Shown here: one piece after another, positions 31,087 through 38,751 of the stretch | How positions within the stretch are numbered: the first letter of the stretch is position 1 | Layout: every line of letters starts with the position of its first letter | Assembly: GCA_046598935.1 (NCBI GenBank) | Contig: JBKJHW010000114.1 | Coordinates: 1-42,720, forward strand | Length of the DNA stretch: 42,720 nucleotides | From: SCUN01 sp046598935 | GTDB taxonomy: Bacteria > Acidobacteriota > Vicinamibacteria > Vicinamibacterales > SCN-69-37 | Reading direction: 5' to 3' | Translations under genes and position numbers: made by a program | The notes under the pieces: model-generated | What the model was told of the DNA's origin: nothing | What the model saw: the letters and a program-made list of their open reading frames with translations, nothing else | Databases searched by the model: none

Positions 31087-31940
31087 GACGCACCTTGGCC
31101 CGTGCGGGCGCGCACATGCCGTTCGAGCGCATCCTGCCATGCCGGCATGGCGACGCCGGCGCTCTTGAGTTTCTCGTTCGACATCGCTGCGTTGAGCGGC
31201 CGGCGCACGCGCATCGTGAGATCGGCCATCTTCGTGTCCAGAATTTCGGCGCCTGGACGGCCTGCGAGGCGAGCCAGTTCCCGAGCCAGCGCCGACCACG
31301 TCGTGGCGCCGGAATTCACGCAGTGATACAGGCCGAACGGGATCGGCCGCTCGATGGCCGCGAGCGTGGCTGCGGCCACGTCCAGTACGTAACTGGGTGA
31401 AACGGATCGGTCCGAGAACGCCATGACGGGGCGGCCAGCCAGAATGTTTTCGAGCATGCCGTCGATGGAACTCTTGCGGCGCGCGCCCCCGAACAGGCTC
31501 TCGACGCGAAAGACGAAGTGCCGCGGCGCGTCCGCCGCCAGCCACTCGCCGACCAGCTTCGACATCGCGTAGGCGCCGCGCGGATTTGGCGGCGTGGCTT
31601 CGGTGTTCGGACCCCCGCCCGCGCCGTCGAAGACAAAATCGCTGCTGTAGTGCACGAGGATCGCGCCGGACGCCGCCGCGGCGCGCGCGAGCGTTCGCAC
31701 GGCGTTCGCATTCGCCTTGAAGGCTTCAACGGGTTCGTCTTCGGCCTCGTCAACGCGCGCAAATGCCGCGCAGTTGATGATGGCGTCGGGCGAGGCCGAC
31801 CGCACCGCGTCGTCGAGCGCCGCCGAATTGGTGATGTCGACTTCCGCGCGGGTGAGCGGCGTCAGATCGTGCCGGCCGGTTGCGGCGCCCCGCACAGCGT
31901 CACCCAGCTGGCCGTTCGCGCCAAGGAGCAGGATCTTCAC
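31083..31940 (-). CDS. rmlD: dTDP-4-dehydrorhamnose reductase
   Basis: About 285 residues from a GTG overlapping the stop of the aminotransferase gene. It has the short NAD(P)-binding start ILLLGANGQLGDAV (3-16), RAEVDITN, INCAAFARVDEAEDE, the catalytic YSSDFVFDG and the YxxxK in AYAMSKLVGE. In most RmlD proteins that stretch reads YGxSK. It performs the last step to dTDP-rhamnose. It belongs to a tightly coupled run rmlC-degT-rmlD-yhcH. Confidence 0.9.
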   Translation of the reverse strand: MKILLLGANGQLGDAVRGAATGRHDLTPLTRAEVDITNSAALDDAVRSASPDAIINCAAFARVDEAEDEPVEAFKANANAVRTLARAAAASGAILVHYSSDFVFDGAGGGPNTEATPPNPRGAYAMSKLVGEWLAADAPRHFVFRVESLFGGARRKSSIDGMLENILAGRPVMAFSDRSVSPSYVLDVAAATLAAIERPIPFGLYHCVNSGATTWSALARELARLAGRPGAEILDTKMADLTMRVRRPLNAAMSNEKLKSAGVAMPAWQDALERHVRARTGQGAS

Positions 31941-33058
31941 CGGCGTGCGCCGTAGAACCCAGCGATGGTCTGGACCACTTCTCGCTGCTGCGCTTCGGTG
32001 AGCTCGCCGTAGATCGGCAACGCGACCGACGTGTTGGCGCACGCATCGGACACCGGGAACGCGTCGAGCGCGTGGCCGAGGTGCGCGAAACACTCCTGCC
32101 GGTGGAACGGCACGGGGTAATAGACGTCGTGGCCGATGCCGTGCTGCACGAAATGGGCGCGCAGCGCATCGCGCCGCTCGCCGCGCACGACGAACTGGTT
32201 GTAGATGTGATGAAAACCTGCGGGCTCGACCGGGAGTGTGACCTGCGCGTCCAGGCCGTACTCGCTGAAGAGGGCGCGGTAACGGTCGGCATTGCGGCGG
32301 CGGGCGTCGGTCCACGACTGCAGGTGCGGCGCTTTCACTCTGAGCACCGCAGCCTGGAGCGCGTCCATACGGAAGTTGCCGCCAATGCGCGAGTGGTAAT
32401 ACTTCGGCTCGGCGCCGTGGTTGCGGAGCAGCCGAATCTTTTTTGCGAGGGCCGCGTCGTTGGTCGTCACGAGCCCGGCATCGCCGAACGCTCCCAGGTT
32501 TTTCGACGGGAAGAATGAAAAACAGCCGACGGTGCCGAGCGTGCCGGCCTGCAGGCCGCTACAACGAGCGCCGATGGCCTGCGCGGCGTCTTCGATGACC
32601 GGGATGCCCGCCGCGCGGGCGACGGACATGATGGCATCCATGTCCGACATCAGTCCGTAGAGATGCACCGGAATGATGGCCTTGGTTCGCGGCGTGATCG
32701 CGCGCGCGATCGCATCGGCGGTCGCGTTGAACGTCGCCGGATCGACGTCAATAAACACCGGCCGCGCGCCGGCGCGGATCACGCAACCGGCTGTCGCGAA
32801 GAACGAATAGGTTGGCGTGATGACTTCATCGCCGGGGCCGATGCCGAGCGCCATGAGCGCGACGAGCAGCGCGTCCGTGCCCGACGACACGCTCACGGCC
32901 TCCCCAACCTCGAGCATCTCGGCCATCTCGCGCTCGAACGCTTCCACTTCCGGGCCCATCACGAAGACCTGGCTGTCGGCAACGCGCGTGATGGCGTCGA
33001 GGATTTCCTTGCGCAGGGGCGCGTACTGGGCTTTGAGATCGAGCAACGGCACGGACAT
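31937..33058 (-). CDS. DegT/DnrJ/EryC1/StrS-family PLP aminotransferase
   Basis: A 373-residue sugar aminotransferase. PLP-binding features are VSSGTDALLVALMALGIG (about 57-74), PTYSFFATA, IEDAAQAIGA (with Asp157) and the lysine Schiff-base motif SFFPSKNLGAFGDAG (Lys186). Family enzymes add an amino group to a keto-sugar nucleotide. Sited between rmlC and rmlD, it suggests an amino sugar in the polymer, although the exact sugar cannot be told. Four-base overlaps join it to both neighbours. Confidence 0.92.
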   Translation of the reverse strand: MSVPLLDLKAQYAPLRKEILDAITRVADSQVFVMGPEVEAFEREMAEMLEVGEAVSVSSGTDALLVALMALGIGPGDEVITPTYSFFATAGCVIRAGARPVFIDVDPATFNATADAIARAITPRTKAIIPVHLYGLMSDMDAIMSVARAAGIPVIEDAAQAIGARCSGLQAGTLGTVGCFSFFPSKNLGAFGDAGLVTTNDAALAKKIRLLRNHGAEPKYYHSRIGGNFRMDALQAAVLRVKAPHLQSWTDARRRNADRYRALFSEYGLDAQVTLPVEPAGFHHIYNQFVVRGERRDALRAHFVQHGIGHDVYYPVPFHRQECFAHLGHALDAFPVSDACANTSVALPIYGELTEAQQREVVQTIAGFYGARR

Positions 33059-33603
33059 CAGTCAAACACCTCGGCCGCATCAAATCGGGCGCCGCGCAAA
33101 TCTCGCGGCGACAGGCACGGCGCGCCGGCGTCAGGCCAATCGATCGCCAGCGTCGGGTCGTTCCACCTGATCGTGCGCTCGTGTTCCGGCGCGTAGTAGT
33201 CGGTCGTCTTGTAGAGCACGTCGGCGCGCGCCGACAGCACGGAAAACCCGTGCGCGAAACCCGCCGGAATCCAGATCTGCCGGCGATCGGCGGCCGAGAG
33301 GATCAAGCCCACCCATTGTCCGAACGCCGGCGAATGCCGTCGCAGATCGACCGCCACGTCATAAATCTCGCCCGCCAGAACGCTGATCAATTTGCCCTGT
33401 GGCTGACGCACCTGGTAGTGCAGGCCGCGGACGACGCCGCGCGAGGACTGCGAGAAGTTGTCCTGCACGAACACGGGCTCGAAGCCGAGCGCCCTGTTGA
33501 CGTCCCGCTGGTTGAAGCTCTCGAAAAACAAGCCGCGGTCGTCGGCAAACACCGTCGGTTCGAGCAGCACGACATCGGCAATGGCGGTGGGAACGATCTT
33601 CAT
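33058..33603 (-). CDS. rmlC: dTDP-4-dehydrorhamnose 3,5-epimerase
   Basis: A 181-residue cupin-fold enzyme. Motifs VFADDRGLFFESFNQRD (about 17-33), FVQDNFSQSSRGVVRGLHYQ (catalytic His in GLHYQ), GEIYDVAVDLRRHSP, IPAGFAHGFSVLS and YKTTDYYAPEHERTIRWND are all typical of RmlC. It acts between RmlB and RmlD; rmlB is not in this window. It is 17 bases downstream of the next gene on the same strand. Confidence 0.95.
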   Translation of the reverse strand: MKIVPTAIADVVLLEPTVFADDRGLFFESFNQRDVNRALGFEPVFVQDNFSQSSRGVVRGLHYQVRQPQGKLISVLAGEIYDVAVDLRRHSPAFGQWVGLILSAADRRQIWIPAGFAHGFSVLSARADVLYKTTDYYAPEHERTIRWNDPTLAIDWPDAGAPCLSPRDLRGARFDAAEVFD

Positions 33604-33619
33604 CGATGGAGGAACGAGC

Positions 33620-35434
33620 CTACCTGAGCCGCGCTTTGCGTTCCAGCAGGTCTGTGAGCCGGAATTTCAGCTGGAGCAGCTGCGTGCCGCTGGCCTGGCA
33701 CAACTCCTGAAGCGCGGCCACTCGATCCGGCGGGAGCGAGTCGGTGCTGAGGATGACCGCGCTCAGGTTGAGCTCGGGGATCAGCCGATCGAGATCGTTC
33801 ATGCCGCCGAGCACCGGCAGCCGCAGAATTCGCGATCCATGCCGTGAAGGATCGTCGTCGATGAACCCCATCAGCTTGAAGCGCAGATCGCGGTTGCTGC
33901 GCAACTCGCGCACGGCCGCGGCGCCGCCGTCGCCGGCGCCGTAGATCGCGGCGCGCGGCGCTCCCGCATCGCCGGCGTGGCCCGCCATCTCGCCGAGCAC
34001 GCGAAAGCTGACGCGCGAGCCGACGAGCAGCAGGAACAGCGCCATCAGGTCGATCACAAACACGCCGCGGGAAAATCCTTCGAAGCGCGTGCTGTAGAGA
34101 ATTGCCACGAGCGATGAGGTGACGGCGAGGAGGACGCCGCGTCCATACGTCGGGAGATCCGCAAGCCCGACGTGGCGCCACGTGCCGCCGTAGACGCCGG
34201 CGACCATCAGCGAGAGCGACTGAAACGCGATGACGATCGGCAGCGATTCCGCGAAGCTGTTGTAGTAGTACTCGAATTCCACCCGGCCGAATCGCAGCAT
34301 CCACGACTGGTAATACGCGATTGAAATCAGCAGCACGTCGAGCAGAATCTCGAGGAGGCGCCGCTTGTACATGAGCTCGACCAGCAGCGGCGTGAACGAC
34401 TTGTCGCGCAGCACCTGGAAGTCGTCGCCGTTGTAGACGCTCACACGCGACAGCCGCACGGCGAGCAGCACCAGCCCGATCAGCAGCAGCACGATCATGA
34501 CGTCGGCTTCCTGCGTGCGTTGACCCAGCCCGATTGCGGCGGCGCCGGCCGACGCCGCGAGGCCCCAGAGGAGCAATACCGCCTGCCGTTCGCTGAAGCC
34601 CATCGCGACGAGCCGGTGCGAGGTGTGATCGCGCCCGCCGACCGAGGCCGCGCGCGCCGATAGTTTTCGGAACGCGGTCACCAGCGTCGTGTCGAAGATC
34701 GGAATCAGCATCAGCACAACGGGCACGACGAAGGCCGACGCCGCATCGCGTTGCGCCTGCGGCCGCCCGGCCAACGCCAGGCAGGCCAGGCTGACGCCCA
34801 AAAACAAGCTGCCGCTGTCGCCCATGAAGATCGACGCGGGATTGAAGTTGTAGACGAGGAAGCCGGCGGCCGCACCCGCAATCGCGGCCGAGAACGCAAA
34901 GATCCCGATGTCCTCAGGACCGAGAGTCCAGCAGAGCGCCACGGCCGTAATCGCCGCGATGCCGGCGCAGAGACCGTCCATGTTGTCGAGGAGGTTGAAG
35001 GCGTTGGTCGTGCCGACGACCCAGGCGATCGTAATGAGCGCGTTGAACGCGGGTGACGGCGTCCACTGCACCGTCACTCCGGCGGCCACCAGGCCGCACG
35101 ACACCGCAATCTGCGCGATCAGTTTGACGCCGGGCCGCAGGCCCGTGATGTCGTCCCATAAACCGATCGCCATGAGCAGGGAACCGGCGGCTGCGATGAC
35201 CAGGACCTGGGGTTCGAGCGGGGCGCTCGTCAGCCCGCCGATCATCGCGCCGAGCCAAATGCCGACGCCGCCAAGCAGAGGCACGATGCCCCGGTGCCAG
35301 CGGTCGTTCTTGGGGCGAGCGACCACATCCAGCCGGTGGGCGATCGGTTTAATGAGGGGGATAACGGCGACGACGACCAGGGCCGAGACGATGAACGCCA
35401 AGGCAAAAGTCATCAGACCGGCATTACCCAGCAT
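33620..35434 (-). CDS. WecA-like sugar-phosphate transferase fused to a CapD-type N-terminal region
   Basis: About 604 residues from ATG 35434. Residues 1-330 are a multi-pass polyprenyl-phosphate GlcNAc/sugar-1-phosphate transferase with NAFNLLDNMDGLCAG, FMGDSGSLFLG and RDHTSHRLVAMG, the MraY/WecA motifs. After a linker come four membrane segments (about 350-480) and a Rossmann CoA-binding-like domain (AIYGAGDGGAAAVRELRSN, about 490-600) like the N-terminal half of CapD-type dehydratases, but with no SDR catalytic part. The start could also be the ATG 21 bases on. It would start the lipid-linked polymer. The fusion is unusual. Confidence 0.85.
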   Translation of the reverse strand: MLGNAGLMTFALAFIVSALVVVAVIPLIKPIAHRLDVVARPKNDRWHRGIVPLLGGVGIWLGAMIGGLTSAPLEPQVLVIAAAGSLLMAIGLWDDITGLRPGVKLIAQIAVSCGLVAAGVTVQWTPSPAFNALITIAWVVGTTNAFNLLDNMDGLCAGIAAITAVALCWTLGPEDIGIFAFSAAIAGAAAGFLVYNFNPASIFMGDSGSLFLGVSLACLALAGRPQAQRDAASAFVVPVVLMLIPIFDTTLVTAFRKLSARAASVGGRDHTSHRLVAMGFSERQAVLLLWGLAASAGAAAIGLGQRTQEADVMIVLLLIGLVLLAVRLSRVSVYNGDDFQVLRDKSFTPLLVELMYKRRLLEILLDVLLISIAYYQSWMLRFGRVEFEYYYNSFAESLPIVIAFQSLSLMVAGVYGGTWRHVGLADLPTYGRGVLLAVTSSLVAILYSTRFEGFSRGVFVIDLMALFLLLVGSRVSFRVLGEMAGHAGDAGAPRAAIYGAGDGGAAAVRELRSNRDLRFKLMGFIDDDPSRHGSRILRLPVLGGMNDLDRLIPELNLSAVILSTDSLPPDRVAALQELCQASGTQLLQLKFRLTDLLERKARLR

Positions 35435-35614
35435 ATTTGCAGGGAAGTGTACCACCCCGGGTCGTTGACACACCCGTTCCGCTAGCGGACAATTGATCGT
35501 TCACGGTACGAACGTACGAGCCCCCTCTCCTTTATTTCGTATGGGGTTACGAGCTGTGACCCACGGGCACGGAGTGTACCGAGAGGCCCCCCTACCATGC
35601 AGACCCTGAAATAG
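35435..35614. promoter_or_regulatory. Divergent intergenic region with diverged palindrome-array match
   Basis: About 180 bases separate the minus-strand transferase gene from the plus-strand methyltransferase gene. At 35506-35524 lies GTACGAACGTACGAGCCCC, whose second half matches the repeat unit CGTACGAACCCCC of the 27498-27585 array. Promoters for both directions should be here, but I did not assign -10/-35 boxes. Confidence 0.45.
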
Positions 35615-35632
35615 ATGCAGACCCTGAAGCAC
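35597..35632 (+). repeat. 18-bp tandem duplication of the methyltransferase start
   Basis: ATGCAGACCCTGAAATAG (35597-35614) is immediately followed by ATGCAGACCCTGAAGCAC, the first six codons of the real gene. The duplicated unit codes for MQTLK and then a TAG. It therefore forms a minimal upstream ORF whose stop directly abuts the gene's start. Confidence 0.9.
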
Positions 35633-36319
35633 CTCCTGAGGACAGTCGCTGATCGTATTCCGTGGACGCGGCGTGGGCGCCGTTTCTACTGGGTGCGTGA
35701 CGAGTACACCGCCTTCGCCGGCGAGCAGCGTCGCGATCTCTTCCTCAGCATCGCGCGCTTCGCCCACATCAACCGGCCGCTCGAAGGCTATTACTTCGAG
35801 TTCGGCAGCCACGAAGCCAAGTCGATGCGGATGGCCTGGCGCCACTTTCAGTATTTGTTCGACTGGCACTACGTGGCGTTCGATTCGTTTGAAGGTCTGC
35901 CGGAGATTGCGCCGATCGACAAGCAGGCGATCTGGAGCAAAGGCCGCCTCAAAACCGCCGAAGAGGATTTCGTCAGCATCGTCACGAACGCCGGCATGCC
36001 GCGTGAAAAACTGACGACCGTCAAGGGCTTTTACGATCAGTCGCTGACGCCGGCGTTGCAGCAGCGGCTCCTTCCGAAAAAAGCGGCGGTCGTCTACGTC
36101 GACTGCGATTTGTACATGAGCACTGTGCCGGTGCTCGAGTTCATGGTGCCGTTTCTGCAGACGGGCACTGTGGTCGTGTTTGACGACTGGAACTGCTTTT
36201 ACGGCGACAGCGAGCGCGGCGAGCGCCGCGCCTGGCGCGAGTTTCTTGCCGCCCATCCCGAGCTGCGTTTCGAGACGTTTGTGTCAACGAACGAAGCGCA
36301 GGCCTTCATCTGTCAATGA
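35615..36319 (+). CDS. TylF/MycF-like SAM-dependent sugar O-methyltransferase
   Basis: A 234-residue class I methyltransferase. SAM- and metal-site motifs are YYFEFGSHEAKSMRMA (about 59-74), VAFDSFEGLPEI (about 88-99) and VVYVDCDLYMSTVPVLEF (about 163-180) with VVVFDDWNCFYG (about 188-199). These match TylF-type enzymes that methylate deoxysugar hydroxyls. It fits O-methylation of rhamnose or fucose in the polymer. Its stop overlaps the next gene's ATG (ATGA at 36316). A duplicated start lies in front of it. Confidence 0.88.
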   Translation: MQTLKHLLRTVADRIPWTRRGRRFYWVRDEYTAFAGEQRRDLFLSIARFAHINRPLEGYYFEFGSHEAKSMRMAWRHFQYLFDWHYVAFDSFEGLPEIAPIDKQAIWSKGRLKTAEEDFVSIVTNAGMPREKLTTVKGFYDQSLTPALQQRLLPKKAAVVYVDCDLYMSTVPVLEFMVPFLQTGTVVVFDDWNCFYGDSERGERRAWREFLAAHPELRFETFVSTNEAQAFICQ

Positions 36320-36954
36320 GCCGCCACGCCGCCGTTCGCGAACTGACTCCGCAGCACGCGGATCAGGTCCGCGAATTGCTGTCGGAGCTCGAGGTGAGCG
36401 AGACGTTGTCGCAGCGCCATCTGTCGCGCCGGTTGGGCATGGCGCTCGGTATGACGAACCTCCTGCTGCGCCGCGTCATTGAAAAAGGCTGGATCAAGGC
36501 GGTCAAGACGCGGCCAAACCGGATGAAGTACTTCGTCACGCCGGCCGGCCTGGCCGCGAAGGCACGGCTCACCCGCGAGTATCTGCACGGCACGTTGCAG
36601 TTCTACGCGCAGGCGCGGAGCCGCGTGTCGAGCTGTTTTGTCCAACTGTCCGCCGACCTCGACCGGCGCGGCGCTTCCACCAAGCGTGTCGTGTTTTACG
36701 GCGCCGGAGAATTGGCCGAGATCGCGTACGTCTCGCTGCAGGAGACCGATCTCTCGCTCGCCGCCGTCGTCGATGCGCAGCGCACCAAACCATTTTTCGG
36801 TCTGCCCGTGCGGCGGCCGAGCGAGTTGCCGGCGCTCGCGGCCGGCGAGCACGCCTTTGACCAGCTTGTGGTGATGTCGTTCGATGAGAGCGCCCTCGTC
36901 CGAGCCGAACTGGAGCGCGCCGGCGTGCCGGCCGACCACATCACATGGATCTGA
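36316..36954 (+). CDS. EPS-associated MarR-like regulator fused to a Rossmann domain
   Basis: A 212-residue protein. The N-terminal half (about 15-95) is a winged helix-turn-helix of the EPS-associated MarR type: SETLSQRHLSRRLGMALGMT, then IEKGWIKAVKTRPNRMKYFV and TPAGLAAKARLTREYL. The C-terminal half (about 120-205) is a Rossmann-like region, RVVFYGAGELAEIAYVSLQE with VVDAQRTKPFFGLPV and QLVVMSFD, like the CoA/nucleotide-binding part of CapD proteins. A regulator that senses a nucleotide or nucleotide sugar is possible. It overlaps both neighbours. Confidence 0.82.
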   Translation: MSRHAAVRELTPQHADQVRELLSELEVSETLSQRHLSRRLGMALGMTNLLLRRVIEKGWIKAVKTRPNRMKYFVTPAGLAAKARLTREYLHGTLQFYAQARSRVSSCFVQLSADLDRRGASTKRVVFYGAGELAEIAYVSLQETDLSLAAVVDAQRTKPFFGLPVRRPSELPALAAGEHAFDQLVVMSFDESALVRAELERAGVPADHITWI

Positions 36955-37892
36955 ATCCCGCATTCTGGCGCGGCAAGCGCGTGGTGGTCACCGGCGGCTC
37001 CGGTTTTCTCGGGCGCGTCGTCGTGCGAAGGCTCGAAGCGCTGGGCTGCGGATCGATCGTGGTGCCGCGGCGTCGCGACTGCGATCTCGTCGAGTCGTCC
37101 AACGTCGAGCGTCTTTTTCGCGAAGCCAAGCCGGAGATCGTGCTGCATCTGGCGGCGCGCGTCGGCGGCATCGGCGCCAACCAGGCGAATCCCGCGACGT
37201 TTTTCTACGACAACCTGATGATGGGCGCCCAGCTCATGGAAGTGGCGCGGCGTGAAGGCGTCGGGAAGTTTGTGGCGATCGGCACGGTGTGCGCCTACCC
37301 CAAGTTCACTCCGGTGCCGTTCAAGGAAGACGACATCTGGAATGGCTACCCGGAAGAAACGAACGCGCCGTACGGCCTCGCCAAGAAGATGCTCCTCGTC
37401 CAGTCGCAGGCCTACCGCGCGCAGTACGGCTTCAATTCCGTGTTCCTGATCCCGGTGAACCTGTACGGCCCCGGCGACAACTTCGATCCGGCCAGCTCGC
37501 ACGTGATTCCGGCGCTCATTCGCAAATGTATCGACGCCATCGACGAAGGCAAAGACGAGCTCGTTGTGTGGGGCACCGGCAGCGCGAGCCGTGAATTTCT
37601 GTACGTGGACGACGCGGCGGAGGCGATCCTGTTGGGCGCCGAGCGCTACAACGGCGACGAGCCGGTCAATCTCGGAACGGGCCGCGAAATTTCGATTCGC
37701 GACCTCGTGACCAAGATCGTAGCGCTCACTGGATTCCGCGGCGAAGTCCAGTGGGACTCATCGAAGCCGGACGGCCAACCGCGCCGCTGCCTTGATGTTT
37801 CCCGCGCTCGCGCTTTTGGCTTTACTGCGCGGACGTCGTTTGACGACGGCCTCGCGGCGACGATCGATTGGTACCGGAGGTCGGCGAAGTGA
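36945..37892 (+). CDS. fcl: GDP-L-fucose synthase-like epimerase/reductase
   Basis: A 315-residue SDR enzyme overlapping the regulator by ten bases. It has VVVTGGSGFLGRVVVRRL (13-30), the family hallmark HLAARVGGIGANQANPATF, GTVCAYP (Ser/Thr of the triad) and YGLAKKMLLVQ (YxxxK). Fcl converts GDP-4-keto-6-deoxymannose to GDP-L-fucose, and gmd upstream supplies that intermediate. The C-terminal NGDEPVNLGTG and LDVSRARAFGF are standard for the wider extended-SDR family. It ends by overlapping a GTG. Confidence 0.88.
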   Translation: MDLNPAFWRGKRVVVTGGSGFLGRVVVRRLEALGCGSIVVPRRRDCDLVESSNVERLFREAKPEIVLHLAARVGGIGANQANPATFFYDNLMMGAQLMEVARREGVGKFVAIGTVCAYPKFTPVPFKEDDIWNGYPEETNAPYGLAKKMLLVQSQAYRAQYGFNSVFLIPVNLYGPGDNFDPASSHVIPALIRKCIDAIDEGKDELVVWGTGSASREFLYVDDAAEAILLGAERYNGDEPVNLGTGREISIRDLVTKIVALTGFRGEVQWDSSKPDGQPRRCLDVSRARAFGFTARTSFDDGLAATIDWYRRSAK

Positions 37893-38743
37893 GAGACGCG
37901 GCATCGAGTCTGTACGAGCAAGCGCGATGGCTCCTTCGCCACGCACCGTGGATTCTCTCGGCCGGCGCCGGCACCGCGGCGGCGATGGCGCTCGTCACGC
38001 TCGCGATGCCGCTGGTGTTCTCGTCACATGCGTTCATTGACGTCGGGTCGATCCTGCGTGATCCCTCAGCCCAGCGGAGGATCGACGAACTTAACGGCCC
38101 TTTGAACGCCGGCGGCTTCCGCGACGCGTTCGCAAATGATCCGGCGTTGAACACCGCCGTCACGCGCGCATGGCTGCTCTACGATAGCGCCACTCGCGGC
38201 GTCCGCATTCGCGTGGACGCGACCGATGGCGAGTCGGCGAAACGGGGCGCAGATCGCCTCGGGCAATTCCTCGTCGGTATCTACTCGCAGATCGGCCTGA
38301 AGTTGCCGGTTCCGCCGCGACCGGCTGAGGTGACGACGGGCGCCGGGGGAAAATTGCGCGATCTGGCCGCCCGACTTCGCAAGGACGCGGCGTCCCCGTC
38401 GGTGCCCGAGGATCGGCGCCTGCGACTTGCACTTGCGGCGGCCTTCGCGGAACAAGCCGCGGAGGCGCCGGCCAAGAGCGCCACACTGGCTGGTCTGCGG
38501 TTCGCCAGCTCGAGCGACAGGGTGATTGCGACCGCCCTGACGCCGGCGGTTCTTGTGGTGCAGGCGGCCGTCGATGCCGTCGCCCCTGTCGAGAAGCCCG
38601 TGAAAGTCGATCCCGTGGTCGTGTCGCTGGAGGGCAATTTGCCGAATGAGCCGAGCGGGCCGAATATGGCGGTCAACGTCGCCGTCGGCTTTATCTTCGG
38701 CGCGGTGGCGGCGCTGTTTATCCTCGCGCTTCGGGATCCCTAA
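37889..38743 (+). CDS. Wzz-like chain-length/export membrane protein
   Basis: About 284 residues from GTG 37889, with GGAGG eight bases before it. Two membrane segments lie near the ends (about 25-45 and 260-280), with a large periplasmic-facing domain between. This is the Wzz/polysaccharide co-polymerase layout. The middle is alanine- and arginine-rich and has no motif I can name, and the coiled coil expected is weak. Position between sugar genes and asnB supports a role in polymer length or export. It could also be a lineage-specific EPS accessory protein. Confidence 0.6.
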   Translation: MRDAASSLYEQARWLLRHAPWILSAGAGTAAAMALVTLAMPLVFSSHAFIDVGSILRDPSAQRRIDELNGPLNAGGFRDAFANDPALNTAVTRAWLLYDSATRGVRIRVDATDGESAKRGADRLGQFLVGIYSQIGLKLPVPPRPAEVTTGAGGKLRDLAARLRKDAASPSVPEDRRLRLALAAAFAEQAAEAPAKSATLAGLRFASSSDRVIATALTPAVLVVQAAVDAVAPVEKPVKVDPVVVSLEGNLPNEPSGPNMAVNVAVGFIFGAVAALFILALRDP

Positions 38744-38751
38744 GACCAGAC

